This document shows, piece by piece, positions 24,389 to 43,300 of a stretch of DNA of 64,000 nt (its first letter is position 1; every line of letters starts with the position of its first letter). This DNA is from Tubulanus polymorphus. Taxonomy: Eukaryota; Nemertea; Palaeonemertea; Tubulaniformes; Tubulanidae. The notes beneath the pieces were generated by a model. The model saw only the letters and a program-made list of their open reading frames with translations. It was not told the DNA's origin and searched no databases. Location of the stretch: positions 13,769,962-13,833,961 of the forward strand of contig NC_134034.1 in assembly GCF_964204645.1 (NCBI RefSeq), read 5' to 3'. The position numbers were made by a program, and so were the translations under genes.

Positions 24389-24743
24389 TCAGAGTGACGG
24401 ATAGGCATTCGCCCTACCAGAAAATGGCTGCCCGCGTAGATACCCCCCAAATCTTTACTTCATTACTTATATTTACCATAACTTAGTCACAAAACGATAT
24501 TCAACGCTGTCATTGAAACAAAAGCTAATTGGAAATCGGTTTATCGTCGCTGTAATTCCATCGGTGACGTCATAGGTGGATTCAAGGAAGATAGCATCAT
24601 CAATTTGGAAAATACGATGAGTCTTAAACATGAAAACTTAAAAAGAAAACATTTCATGAAATCTTTCGTTAGTAAGCGGTATAGTATCAAAAAGGAAAAT
24701 TAAGAACGAAAAACTTTGATTCCATTTTCTATTTTTGATTCCA
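24389..24743. other. Intergenic spacer after copy A
   Basis: No gene or clear signal seen between the stop of copy A and the 24-bp array. The 3' UTR of copy A should lie here, but no exact AATAAA was found. Confidence 0.4.
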
Positions 24744-25703
24744 GTGATGACGTGTTTTAAGGAGGCGGTGATGACGTGTTTTAAGGAGGCGGCGATGACG
24801 TGTTTTAAGGAGGCGGCGATGACGTGTTTTAAGGAGGCGGCGATGACGTGTTTTAAGGAGGCGGCGATGACGTGTTTTAAGGAGGCGGCGATGACGTGTT
24901 TTAAGGAGGCGGCGATGACGTGTTTTAAGGAGGCGGCGATGACGTGTTTTAAGGAGGCGGCGATGACGTGTTTTAAGGAGGCGGCGATGACGTGTTTTAA
25001 GGAGGCGGCGATGACGTGTTTTAAGGAGGCGGCGATGACGTGTTTTAAGGAGGCGGCGATGACGTGTTTTAAGGAGGCGGCGATGACGTGTTTTAAGGAG
25101 GCGGCGATGACGTGTTTTAAGGAGGCGGCGATGACGTGTTTTAAGGAGGCGGCGATGACGTGTTTTAAGGAGGCGGCGATGACGTGTTTTAAGGAGGCGG
25201 CGATGACGTGTTTTAAGGAGGCGGCGATGACGTGTTTTAAGGAGGCGGCGATGACGTGTTTTAAGGAGGCGGCGATGACGTGTTTTAAGGAGGCGGCGAT
25301 GACGTGTTTTAAGGAGGCGGCGATGACGTGTTTTAAGGAGGCGGTGATGACGTGTTTTAAGGAGGCGGTGATGACGTGTTTTAAGGAGGCGGCGATGACG
25401 TGTTTTAAGGAGGCGGCGATGACGTGTTTTAAGGAGGCGGCGATGACGTGTTTTAAGGAGGCGGCGATGACGTGTTTTAAGGAGGCGGCGATGACGTGTT
25501 TTAAGGAGGCGGCGATGACGTGTTTTAAGGAGGCGGTGATGACGTGTTTTAAGGAGGCGGTGATGACGTGTTTTAAGGAGGCGGTGATGACGTGTTTTAA
25601 GGAGGCGGTGATGACGTGTTTTAAGGAGGCGGTGATGACGTGTTTTAAGGAGGCGGTGATGACGTGTTTTAAGGAGGCGGTGATGACGTGTTTTAAGGAG
25701 GCG
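24744..25703. repeat. 24-bp minisatellite, 40 copies
   Basis: 960 bp, exactly 40 units of 24 bp (core GATGACGTGTTTTAAGGAGG plus CGGC or CGGT). Units are identical except for one site: GCG in most, GTG in the first two, in two interior units and in about the last eight. The single difference is a CpG/TpG switch. One + frame stays open for 335 codons with an 8-residue repeat (MTCFKEAA/MTCFKEAV). There is no start context, splice support or signal peptide, so I treat it as non-coding. It lies between the two cysteine-rich paralogues. Confidence 0.97.
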
Positions 25704-25997
25704 GTGATGCTAGTGCTGAATCATACACAGCTTCTGTGCTGAGGTGTGGTGCCGTCGTTCCCTTGCCAAAAACGGGGATCTGGACAATGATGACCAACTA
25801 TACTGAGTGTTATCGCTCAATGTCAGTAACAGCGACGGTCTGACAATAAAATCTCTTGTCGCGTTGACGCAATCCTGCGGAAATAATAAGATTTTCATGC
25901 CACCCGATCACACTCTCTTTTACAAATCAGTCCTTCATCCTCTATTTTTAATGTATAAGCTGTTTTTTCATTAATTCTGTAGAGATTTCATATCAAA

Positions 25998-26037
25998 GCA
26001 TATATCATATATCATATATCATATATCATATATCGAT
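25998..26037. repeat. Short ATATATC-type tandem repeat
   Basis: About five copies of a 9-base ATATATCAT-like unit, upstream of copy B. Confidence 0.8.
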
Positions 26038-26470
26038 GATAATTTATTCATTCGTTTGTCGAAGATAAAAATTTCTTAGCGAGAAATAATATACGCATGA
26101 AATTCAAATAATGTGATCGCTTCGTCTCCAAAGAGTCTCCTTAATCCCACTTCAAAAAGCCCTCCAAATCGATTCGCGAGATAATCAATTCGTAAAAGCG
26201 AGTCGAGTGTGGGCCAATTTGAAACTTATTTTTTTCTATAGAAACAAATTGATATAATTATGTCTACGCGCGAGTGTGCAATAAAGGATATATCCGAATA
26301 TTCTGTCGATTGCGACCATCTGGCGTTCAGCTAATTGAAAGTATATTTATACAAACCACGCGTCGCGTCGCCGTCACAATTATTCAAAAACTATACTCGA
26401 AAAGTTACTCGCCGAGACTAATATATCTATAATACACAAACAGCGCGGTAAAAAAAACCTTGGACCCAGA

Positions 26471-29173
26471 TGAAGGTAAGCCATTTACTTGGATATTATA
26501 AACACAGAGGTAATGGATGGTGATGATATCATTTATTTTCATAAGGTAGAACTACAAAAATAATCGCCGCGATTTAAATCACTTGAGAAAATAAAATTCA
26601 TGTTTTTTTTCTAAACGAACCACAAAAATTCAGTAGACCTAACCCGCGTCGGACCCGATCAACTCTGATAACGGGTCAACTCAGATGTTCGCTCAAATAA
26701 TTTTACGACACTATTTATGAAATACATAAAATCCAACTGTGATATCACTCATCAAGTTGGACACATTTTTACGCATAAAAAAGATCCGACTTCACCGCGG
26801 AGTCCACTGTGATTGAATTAAGCCAATTCTATGAATACAATTTTAAGTTCGGATTTAAAACAACGTCACTTAATGAACGAGGAATGGAATTCAATCGACC
26901 AGGTGCATGAAATATAAAAGTCTCCAGCCACAAACGAGTTTAGGAGTCTGATGTAATCTTGAAGCGCTAATCGAAGAGATCCTGTATAAATGGGTGCGTC
27001 TATATAGTTTTTACCGATCTTCAACTCATGTAAACTTTGAATAATAATAATTTCAACTTTCAACAAGGCGAGAGCGTTTTCTGTTCAATCGAATTCGATA
27101 GACATTTTTTTTAGAAAGATGGTTGTTTTCAAATTTTAAAATAAGGAATTTTCACTCTTAGCTTTTAGGTTTTAATTTGATTTCACTCGGTCCATTGACC
27201 CACCACCAACAGGTAACGAAACAGAGGATTGAGTTTTGAAATCGAAGTTACATGATTTGTATTAGATAATAACATAAAGCACATGATTGGAATTTACGAC
27301 GGTTTCTGGATTAGCCACATGGAACTGCGACCCTTATTATGAAAATATTACTCTCACCATGGTTTTCAGGTAACTCTATATGAAAATCTGACCACGTATG
27401 GCGCACCCTATACATCCCAAGACTTACCAACGAAAAATGTTCATGGGGTCAGATTCTAAGTCTTCTGCTGTGTATTATGTCGATAAGTCTAATCATAATA
27501 CCATCGGAACCATCTGTCAATAAATGTTAAATGTAAATATCGCATATTTGCGAAGGAATCAACTGGATAATATGGCACTGCTTGGATTATAAAAAAAACG
27601 CACATATAGGTGTGCCTACCACCATAGAGCGAGTAAATGCGGGCTAATGATTATCAGTGTCCGCTCAAAATTAACCATCTAATTCCTCTAGAACGGTTTT
27701 GAAAATAATTTCTGGGGCCGAAAGGGGACGATTAAGAGAAGTGACAGTGAAATTACGTCTCACCGGGGTCGAACCCGGGTATTGTACGTGGACAGCAAGA
27801 GTGCTAGCCAGTAGACCAATAGAACTCCACTTGGCCTGTGGTTGTCCTGTATGCGCAACACCATCTTGCTTCTTGTAAAGGCAAGTGATCAAAATTAGAT
27901 TTCCTCTCGACGCACGAGCAAACAGCTGATCTACCGTTTATTTCGCATCGATTCGCTCAGAAACATGTTTGCACATTGTATCATATGATATCTACTAGTT
28001 TACTCAAACTATTTATCACATGCTCACAAAGTGTTTGAGCCGATCGCTGGAGACAATCTCACGCACAAGTTTTTGAAGAGATAAGTTGTGAAGTTTTCTC
28101 TACTTTTCAACCTTAAGTTTTTCTCAGTATATGCGTAATCATAACTGCAGCAGCATCGAAAGAGAAAACCGCGGTGTCGGATTGGACATGCGTCCGTCTG
28201 GTACCGTGATAACCTATCACGCGTTTTCCGTGAAATACATTTAAACTTAAACTTGAACCATTAACTTCAACCGCTGCGCGAACAGGACAAACACTGGACA
28301 GATAAAAAGATTTTATCTTGATTTCAGATGGCAGCCATGTCGTTAACGGTCGCGTTCCTAATGATGACCGTTCTGTACTCGTCCGCTCTCGATACGTATG
28401 AAGGCATCACTGAAGCCAACATGAATACATGCGGCAACACGTGCTCTGATTCGGATATTCAAACGGATTTGCACGAAAATTCACAAAAAAATCGCGACTG
28501 TCGTTCATTGTGTCACCAAATTTTACTATTTTCTGAAAACGAAATCGTCGTTAAGGCTGTTTGCAATTACAGCTTGAATAAATGTTCCGTTTCGCTTGGT
28601 AAGTAAAGAGAAAATCATTAAAGATGGATTCTAATGAAGCACAACAGTAGAATCAATGAACCCGGTGTCAAATAAACCCACACAACTTTAGAAAAACTAA
28701 ACATCTAGCTTTAAATCAAATTCAAAAATGATTTTTAGAAAAGTGCTTATTTTTGTCCAGGTTTTGTTGCCTTTTGGTCATTTTCATTCCATTCATTAGA
28801 ATTCAACTTCTAAACACAAACAAGCTTCGTGAATTCGTCAAACTAACATCGATTTTTTCACATTTTATGCATTTTCTAATTTTTCAGAACTATGTAATAA
28901 TTGTCCTCGTGAGAACTGTAGAGTCACCGACTTCCGGAAAAACACTACGAATTGTAACGACGAGGTGAGTTCAAAAAGTTTCAATCACCAAACTGTGATT
29001 ACTTGGAGAAGTCAAACATTTAACAGTAGTTCCCATATAATTCTCTATTCTATTCCTGAGTTCTGTAGCCGCGCCCTTGATATTCAATATCGAGACAGAT
29101 AAAAATATACCAGAAATGAGACGAAAACAACGTTGGTTTTTTGTTCTCTATTTAGATGCACGATGACGCCTGA
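26471..29173 (+). CDS. Secreted cysteine-rich protein, copy B (4 exons)
   Basis: Paralogue of copy A with the same plan. Exons are 26471-26476 (ATG AAG|GTAAGC), 28328-28598, 28888-28964 and 29156-29173, in phases 0, 1 and 0, giving 123 aa. The signal peptide spans about residues 1-25 (MKMAAMSLTVAFLMMTVLYS). The mature chain has CGNTC, NRDCRSLC, C-x6-C, CNNC, C and C, matching the cysteine spacing of copy A in its first two thirds. Two NxT/NxS sites are visible. Outside the cysteines and NRDCR the paralogues have diverged, so the duplication is old or the proteins evolve fast. The last exon adds only five residues. An ATTAAA at 29260 may end the transcript. Function unknown. Confidence 0.72.
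27735..27850 (-). repeat. tRNA-derived SINE-like element
   Basis: On the minus strand, a box-A-like TGGTCTACTGGCTAGCACTC is followed about 35 bases later by a perfect box B, GGGTTCGACCCC. The cloverleaf cannot be closed, so this is a tRNA-derived SINE or relic rather than a working tRNA. It lies in intron 1 of copy B. Confidence 0.55.
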
Positions 29174-29259
29174 ACAACGACTGATGAATTATTCAAACGA
29201 TATAGAAGAAACGGACATCATCCTGAATCTCAAATTTACACGTGATAAAACTCAAAGAC

Positions 29260-29265
29260 ATTAAA
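29260..29265 (+). other. Possible polyadenylation signal of copy B
   Basis: ATTAAA 87 bases after the stop codon of the cysteine-rich copy B, just before the 92-bp array. Confidence 0.45.
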
Positions 29266-29370
29266 TTCATTCATTCACTGCATCTTTTTCATTCGCTTTG
29301 ATTTTTCTGCCAGAAAAACTTTCTAGAATCGTTTTGTGAATCAAACAAAAAGAAGCAAATATTCAGTACA

Positions 29371-30140
29371 AGAGTTTGATAAATCTAGGCTCTGTCTCTT
29401 ACTGCGGCAAAGTTAAGACTGGTAAAATTCTACCCCGAGTTAGTGTCAAATACTGAGTAAGAGTTTATGAAATACAGTAGACTCTGTCTCTTACTGCGGT
29501 AAAGTTGAAACTGGTAAAATTCTACCCCGAGTTGGGGTCAAATACTGAGTAAGAGTTTGTGAAATACAGTAGACTCTGTCTCTTACTGTGGCAAAGTTAA
29601 GACTGGTAAAATTCTACCCCGAGTTAGTGTCAAATACTGAGTAAGAGTTTATGAAATACAGTAGACTCTGTCTCTTACTGCGGTAAAGTTGAAACTGGTA
29701 AAATTCTACCCCGAGTTGGGGTCAAATACTGAGTAAGAGTTTGTGAAATACAGTAGACTCTGTCTCTTACTGTGGCAAAGTTAAGACTGGTAAAATTCTA
29801 CCCCGAGTTAGTGTCAAATACTGAGTAAGAGTTTATGAAATACAGTAGACTCTGTCTCTTACTGCGGTAAAGTTGAAACTGGTAAAATTCTACCCCGAGT
29901 TGGGGTCAAATACTGAGTAAGAGTTTGTGAAATACAGTAGACTCTGTCTCTTACTGCGGTAAAGTTGAGACTGGTAAAATTCTACCCCGAGTTGGTGTCA
30001 AATACTGAGTAAGAGTTTGTGAAATACAGTAGACTCTGTCTCTTACTGCGGTAAAGTTGAGACTGGTTAAATTCTACCCCGAGTTGGTGTCAAATACTGA
30101 GTAAGAGTTTGTGAAATACAGTAGACTCTGTCTCTTACTG
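29371..30140. repeat. 92-bp tandem array with dimeric higher-order unit
   Basis: About 8.4 units of 92 bp. Two unit types alternate: one with GTTTATG, GCGGTAAAG and GTTGGGGTC, the other with GTTTGTG, TGTGGCAAAG and GTTAGTGTC. GTTTATG starts recur at 29463, 29647 and 29831, exactly 184 bp apart, so the amplified unit is a dimer. The last units are of a third, more uniform type. Confidence 0.95.
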
Positions 30141-30489
30141 TGAAATACTAAGACAGCGGTATTCTAAACGCTTTTTAGTTAATCATTTTCACCCATATAT
30201 TTTCCGTATTACTACACGAGAACAAGATAAAATATATTTTTTATTCAAATCTTTTTATCATAGAATGAAACTAGATATTAAACTAGGGTACCGGATACTA
30301 GGATGAACAGCGAAACGAACCTGTCGTTCGGATCTGGTTACCGGTAAATCCGTTCATCCGGTCCGCTTTTATTTCTAGTTGTATATGTACATGTACATAC
30401 ACTGTAGAGGAATATTCACGATATATGATCCGGTTTTCTCTTAAATCCGCCGAAATTCATACATTTTCATCTATCATCATAATCGTCAC

Positions 30490-30640
30490 AATGAAATATT
30501 ACTAATGACGACCTCTCATCCTCAGTAAAATTCAGTAAAATTATGATTAGTTACTAATGGCGACCTCTCATTCTCAATGATTCAGTAAAATTATGATTAG
30601 TTACTAATGACGACCTAATTCTCAATGACTCTTGATGGAC
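30490..30640. repeat. Short direct repeats
   Basis: Three degenerate copies of a segment containing TTACTAATGACGACCTCTCA and AAAATTATGATTAG lie just past the last exon of the first iminopeptidase gene. Confidence 0.7.
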
Positions 30641-30709
30641 CGCGCCCCATCACAAACACCTCCTCATTCTAAATCATGCCATTTTAGAAAATTGAATATT
30701 TTTCAGCAC

Positions 30710-34249
<3,540 letters not shown>

Positions 34250-34434
34250 TGATCGTTTTACGATTAGTTTCTGGGCGTGAGACGTCAGCTGTTTTATCAG
34301 GCGATTTAAAAGCCTACAAGGATCAAAGTCCTCCAGCACGAATTGAAATACGTGGATTGATTTTTCGCAAGAGGTTCGAGTCCTGGCTCAGGGAACAGCC
34401 TATAATCTCGGCGTCCCTTCAGGATTTTAGAGAA

Positions 34435-34692
34435 TGGGTCCCAAGTGCCTCAGGATTTTAGAGACCTGGTCCTATGTCCCTCGGGATTTTAGAGACCGGG
34501 TGGTCCTATATGTGCCTCGGGATTTTAGTGACCGGATCCTATGTCCCTCGGGATTCTAGAGACCGGGTGGTCCTATATGTGCCTCGGGATTTTAGTGACC
34601 GGATCCTATGTCCCTCGGGATTCTAGAGACCGGGTGGTCCTATATGTGCCTCGGGATTTTAGTGACCGGATCCTATGTGCCTCGGGATTTTA
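34435..34692. repeat. 67-bp tandem repeat, ~3.5 copies
   Basis: The unit contains two related halves, each with CCTCGGGATTTTAG or CCTCGGGATTCTAG followed by GACCGG, and TCCTATATGTG or TCCTATGTC. It lies upstream of iminopeptidase copy 1. Confidence 0.9.
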
Positions 34693-35453
34693 AAGTAGCG
34701 AAGCTCGGTAAAGTTTGGTCCGTAAATATTTTATCAAGTTGAGAATCATGGAAACTCGGTTTATACGTCGTCACGTCACGTGTCTCCCACTGAGATGGAG
34801 TTGCGAAACATGATCGCTAACCGTGGTGTCCTCAGTCTACAAGGGGGTGACCATTCTACCTACAAGGGGGTGACCATTCTACCTACAAGGGGGTGACCAT
34901 TCTACTCCTTTTCCCTAGAAATTGAACATCCAAAACATATATACGGTAAAACTATATACGGTAAAAAAAAATTTCGCTTTTATTTCTTAATTTTTCACAT
35001 TATATGTATATATATATGTATATATATATGTTTACATGTACTGAGTACACGGGAATAAATAAAATACAGATATTATTTTTTCATTTTTCCATTTATAGAA
35101 TAAATTTAGCTTAGTTTATAGAGTCACAGTGAAACCAGACGCGTTTCACAAACAAAAACAGGATGAATATCTTAAAGATGTTCATAATCAACCATCAAAT
35201 ATGATAGAATTAAGTTAAGTCACTTCAGAGACTGAGCCAATCTTAATGAGTAAAACGATTCGATAAAAAGAGAATTTGATAACTCCAATACACTCTCAAT
35301 GACTCCAATACACTCTCAATGACTCCAATACACTCTCAATGACTCCAATGGACTATCGTTGACTCCAATAGACTCTTGATGGACCGCGCCCCATCACAAA
35401 CACCTCCTCATTCTAAATCATGCCATTTTAGAAAATTGAATATTTTTCAGCAC
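34693..35453. other. Spacer between the two iminopeptidase genes
   Basis: No gene. It holds three copies of CTACAAGGGGGTGACCATT (about 34837-34905), four copies of the 20-base GACTCCAATACACTCTCAAT at about 35282-35350, and TA-rich DNA at 35005-35035. From about 35366 it becomes nearly identical to the 3' flank of copy 1 (from about 30624). Confidence 0.7.
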
Positions 35454-38541
<3,088 letters not shown>

Positions 38542-38641
38542 TCGTTTTACAATCAGTTTCTGGGCGTGAGACGTCAGCTGTTTTAACATGTAGGACATGA
38601 AAAGGGTTACTGGGTCAGTTCTGAAGTCCAGAGCGCGCACC

Positions 38642-39060
38642 GACCTTCAGCAAGACCTTATCGCGCGATACACAATAAATAATATCTTGGGGTTCGAGTC
38701 CCGGCTCATAATATGTTTTTTACGGAATACCTGTGCCCCTCGGACCTGCGCCAATAACGTCCGCTAATCGCCGTTAATCTAGAATAAAAGCGCTAAAAAT
38801 ACCGATGGCGCAATGCGGTCAGTTCTAACGCTCCCGGATCGGCAAAAAGTCGGAGTTAACCGCATGTCAGCAGCTCAATATTCTTACTGCGGCACACGGT
38901 TTAGTTCACATATTCCACGTTAACGATATATATAGAGGCAGCACTTGACGGTTAAAGCAGGGCACAAAGATTTTCTACGGGCCGGCCGTATAAAATCTGT
39001 AAATTTTGTGTTGTCCCTCTAATACCTGTAATGGGTTCGAGTGTAAAATAAATAAGTAAA
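38642..39060. other. Upstream flank of iminopeptidase copy 2
   Basis: No gene. A box-B-like GGGGTTCGAGTCCCGGCTC at about 38690 has a counterpart upstream of copy 1 (AGGTTCGAGTCCTGGCTC at about 34372), so a tRNA-derived relic may have been duplicated with the genes. Confidence 0.4.
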
Positions 39061-39480
39061 CCAGGGCGTTTCGCCCGATGCAAGGGCTCCTTGGGGGTCT
39101 AGTTGACCCCCAAACCCCAAAATAACAAAAATATTGTTAAATAAATAAATTCATATTATGAATTTATTTATTTTTTATTTATAATAAAGTACAAAACGGT
39201 CAAAGTCTCTGAAACTTTCAGAGAAGATAGACCTAAACAAGAGCTACAGCCCAGATATAGTTGTTGCCCGGTGCAAGGGCTCCTTGGGGGTTTAATTGAC
39301 GCCCAAAACCCCAAAATATCAATAATAATGTTTAGAAAGTAATAAGTAAAATAAAAAACGGTCAAAGTCACTGAAACTTTCAGAAAAGATAGAACTATTC
39401 GAGAGCTACAGTCCAGTATATAGTTGTTGCCCGGTGCAAGGGCTCCTTGGGGGTTTAATTGACGCCCAAGGAGTTATTTT
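39061..39480. repeat. ~190-bp repeat, 2-3 copies
   Basis: GCAAGGGCTCCTTGGGGGT recurs at about 39080, 39276 and 39437, each followed by (T/C)TA(G/A)TTGACNCCCAA. Between them lie related A/T-rich stretches with AACGGTCAAAGTC and CTGAAACTTTCAGA. GGGGGTCTAGTTGACCCCC is itself a hairpin. Confidence 0.8.
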
Positions 39481-39816
39481 ATTATACAGTTGCAGGGATA
39501 CTGGTACCCCCATCATTGGTCTCATCCATTATCAATCGTGACAAGTCCCTGTGTTGCCGATGGGCTTGGGATACAGTTCGTGGGGTTTTTGATAGTGTAT
39601 CTGTGTTTTGAGTAGTTATTCTGCATTAAATCCGAAAACGTACAGGGATGTGAATGAATTTTTCTTAAAGAGAATTAAAGGGCACTTGTTCAAAAGGGGT
39701 GCGTATACCCCTTAATCCTGCCTTGCACCCCACCAGATTTACCTCACGCACCCAGTTTGACAGGTCTGACAAATATAACATCGAGACAAAATGGAATATT
39801 TAACAGTTATATTTTA

Positions 39817-39822
39817 TTTATT
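39817..39822 (-). other. Possible polyadenylation signal of CCDC93
   Basis: AATAAA on the minus strand about 510 bases after the CCDC93 stop; a second overlapping copy starts four bases away. Confidence 0.45.
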
Positions 39823-40327
39823 CAATCATTAACAATACTATTTGGCGATACGGTATATAGTGAAATTGTCCTAAACTGGTTTCGTCTTGTCCAAATCTGG
39901 ATCGGTATAAGTATATAATATTAGCTGAGACGAATCATCGCAATAAACAGGTTTTATCTTAAACAGAATTGTATTAACCAGGTTCAACTCGAGGTACAAT
40001 ATACGTTATATCGAATGGGGATTTTACAAGAAATAACTCTCTCCTATTCGACACACGTCTCACTAGACTAGACTTTTTATATTTGTTATGTTTTATACTC
40101 AACTAGTCACACACTAGTAACATTTTCACAAATTTTCATTTCACAAATTTTGATATAAAATTATCATGTTTCTTCGGCCAGTAAAATCGATTTCTCGCTG
40201 TTCGACCGTTCATGTACATAATCTCTCATGTATAGTTTCAATAACAGCTAGACATGAACTGGATGAAAATGAAAAGTAAATTGGTCTGACAAGTATCAAT
40301 AAATGAACTGGGAGCCGAGACGATCCT

Positions 40328-43300
40328 CTATTGACGGAGTTGAGCGAGCATTATTTCATTTTTACGACATTCCTGAAAAATCGAAAGCAACGAGAACGAA
40401 AATAAGTTAATGCAAAAATAATAAATCCTGTAATGAATGAATGAATCGAAAGTTGTGTAGTTTATCATCACCTCTTTGAATTCTTTGATCGATTTGAAGT
40501 AAAGTCGCTGTTTTTCGATCAAATCTAAATATTCGTCGTTAACGCCATCTCTTCTCATCTTCTCTTCTTGTTTCTTTTTCTCGACCTATTGAAGAAAAAA
40601 TGTTTAGCGCTATTGAACTAGTTCATTAATGCTAACAAAAGATTGTTTATCCTCTCAGACTCAAGTAAAAAATCACTGAAGATGAAAAGTGATCATATTT
40701 TGAAGCCCTTTCCGGGTAGGTATAATTCTAGCCAACTCAGGATATATATAGCTCCAGCGTTCACAGTTCATCCATCCAGGGAATCTAGTATTTTGGAAGT
40801 TCGATATGTTTTCATGGATTGTCTTTAAGAAGCTAATGATAAGTTGGATAGTAGTGTACTTACCTTGAGACGATTTTGTTTAATTCCTTCTACGATTTGT
40901 TCGAACTGTTTCAAGAATTGTTCCTTCGAAGCGGCAGACGACATCGCTCTGAAAATATATACAGTAATCATATTCAGCTATATAAAAACCAGGCAGGAGC
41001 AAAGATCCAGAGGCCAATTTCGAAGGACTTGTCAAGTCCAAAAACAGAACTTCGGAGTCCAAATAGGCACCAATTATCTTTGTTGACAAAATGAAAAAGG
41101 GCATTCAAAAAGAATGGACTTGCACAATTCTCATAAGTCCCACTGGATCTGCCCCTGTCAGGTGTGGGTACACAGGAGATTCCAGGATGTCAGGAGAAAT
41201 TCTTGCCCTTTTAGAAGGTGACGAGTCCTTCATATGCAATGATAAACGTAGTGAGCTTTTAAGATGGAAACATCGTTGTGAAACAAACGTACTGTTCAAA
41301 ATTATCATGAATTGAATTCAATAAATTCACTTCTTTGTTCAGATAGAGTTTTGTATCGTCGAGTGTATTATACAGCGTGTAGAACTGTTTCGTTTCTTTA
41401 TGCGTCGACGCCACCTGGTTGTACAACTCAATGAATCGTCGCTGGTACTGACTCAATTCCGCACGCGACGGAACCTCGTCGATCTTTCGTTGCAGTCCGG
41501 ATATTTCGCGATTTTTTCGCGCCTGAAAAAGAGACGACGAAAGAAATGATTTTTGAGGAATATCTCGGGCGGCCACTTTTATTTGACATGCTAATTCCGT
41601 GGCTATTCCCTGAAATGCAGGTCATCGTTTTCGCTGACTTGATCCGCTAACGATCCAATCAATGAACGCAGGCAAATACATAAAACATAGACGGAAACTG
41701 TTTGATTTTATGCGTGATTTCAACAAATTTCCCTGATTTATCTCCTGCATACAAAATTCCTTGACTATTCTCTGACATAATCCCAGATTTCCAGGTTAGA
41801 GGCCTGGAAAACTACATTTGCCCCAAACTGAATCAACTGTTTTCTACTGACCAATAGCAGACGGATTTTGTGTAGTTTCTCTTTATCCGCGTTGTACTGC
41901 TTGTCGATCATCTTCGATCGTTCTTGATCGTCGGTCGTTCCCTCGTCCGAGTCTAACTTCAACTGATCGATCGTGGCTTGCAGTCGAGACATCTCGTCTT
42001 TACAGTGAGCTTTAAACTCGAGTTCCTGACGTTTTAAACTTTCGTTTAACTCGACGAGCGAGCGTAACTGTTGTAGAATCCTAGCAACAAGAACGATCAC
42101 GAGAGATTATTCTATGCGGCCTTGGACCACACTTCAAGCGTTCATTATTTAATGTGTGAAGCCTGGACAAAATGTGCTGATAAAATGTCTGATGTTTGTA
42201 GTTCATTTTCAATAAGAAATGTTTCAGGTGAAGCACTGAACACATGTGAAATGTGAACAATCTGATATTAGAAGATCTTACACTTGATTTTCCCCGGCTT
42301 CCATTTCGATTAGTTTATCCATCTCATCATCGATGCGCTGACTGTATTTTTCTGCCTCCTCTAGTTCGCGCTGAGTTTTATTGTAAATTTCTTGTAGTTT
42401 CTCGTGTTGGCTCGTTATTCCTACAAACAGAACAAATAATAGCTGAAAGATAATACAGTGCTGTCCCCGATTGTTGCCACTACAGGTTTGCCTGCAGGTT
42501 CCACTAGCTATTACAGTCAGTCTTCGCTCAAAATTGACCAATAAGCATTGAGAATGAAACAGAGTTTTTTCACAATCCCAGCTAATCAGGAACTGATTTG
42601 TACCGTGTGCCAAATATCTAACTGTTAATAGGAAGAATCAGTAAAAAAAAGTATATAAAACATAATAAATGATTGATCTGACCTTCAGATCACGTACCGT
42701 GTTGATATACGTACCTTCTGATTTCGAGGTTTGTTGTTGAATTTGTTTGGTTAATGATTGTACGGCTCGTTTGTGCTGTTGGACGCTGCCTAGCGACGCA
42801 TCACGTTCCGTACTTCCCAGTTCGGCGTGCTGAAATTTAACACATATCAGAAAATGTAGCAAATTTTTGAGTTGAAATGTACGATAAAACCATAAGTTTG
42901 TAATGAGCTCAGGCCGAACAATCTTCTCCAGGCTGGGATTCAAACCTGATGACATCACTACACTCAGCCACGACACTAAACACTAGACCAGGTGCGTAGG
43001 TGCATGCTACCGGTGACTGAGTGTAGTGAGTGATGCCATCAGGTTTAAATCAATCCCTGCCGCGGGACGATGAGGCTGAACTGAATTTAAGTATTGTGTA
43101 TAGAAGCAACATGCAAAATAGCCTTCAAACTAAATTTTCGTTCAAACTAAATTGCGTCGCATAACAACATGGACCTAGGATCCACAGTTGTGCTTTTGAT
43201 TTAGGCTTAAGAGTAAAGAATCTAACTCAAAATCGTAGAACTTTGGATCTGAGCGGAAATAACAAGTTCTGACTTAGAAATCTAAACCACAACTGCGTAA

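Noticed and set aside
24735-25742. A 335-residue repeat protein (MTCFKEAA)n
   Set aside because: The frame is open only because the 24-bp unit is a multiple of three and holds no stop in that frame. There is no signal peptide, splice support or codon-level variation; the single variable site alternates as CpG/TpG.
27735-27850. Functional tRNA on the minus strand
   Set aside because: Box A and box B are good, but the acceptor and anticodon stems do not pair; treated as a SINE or relic.
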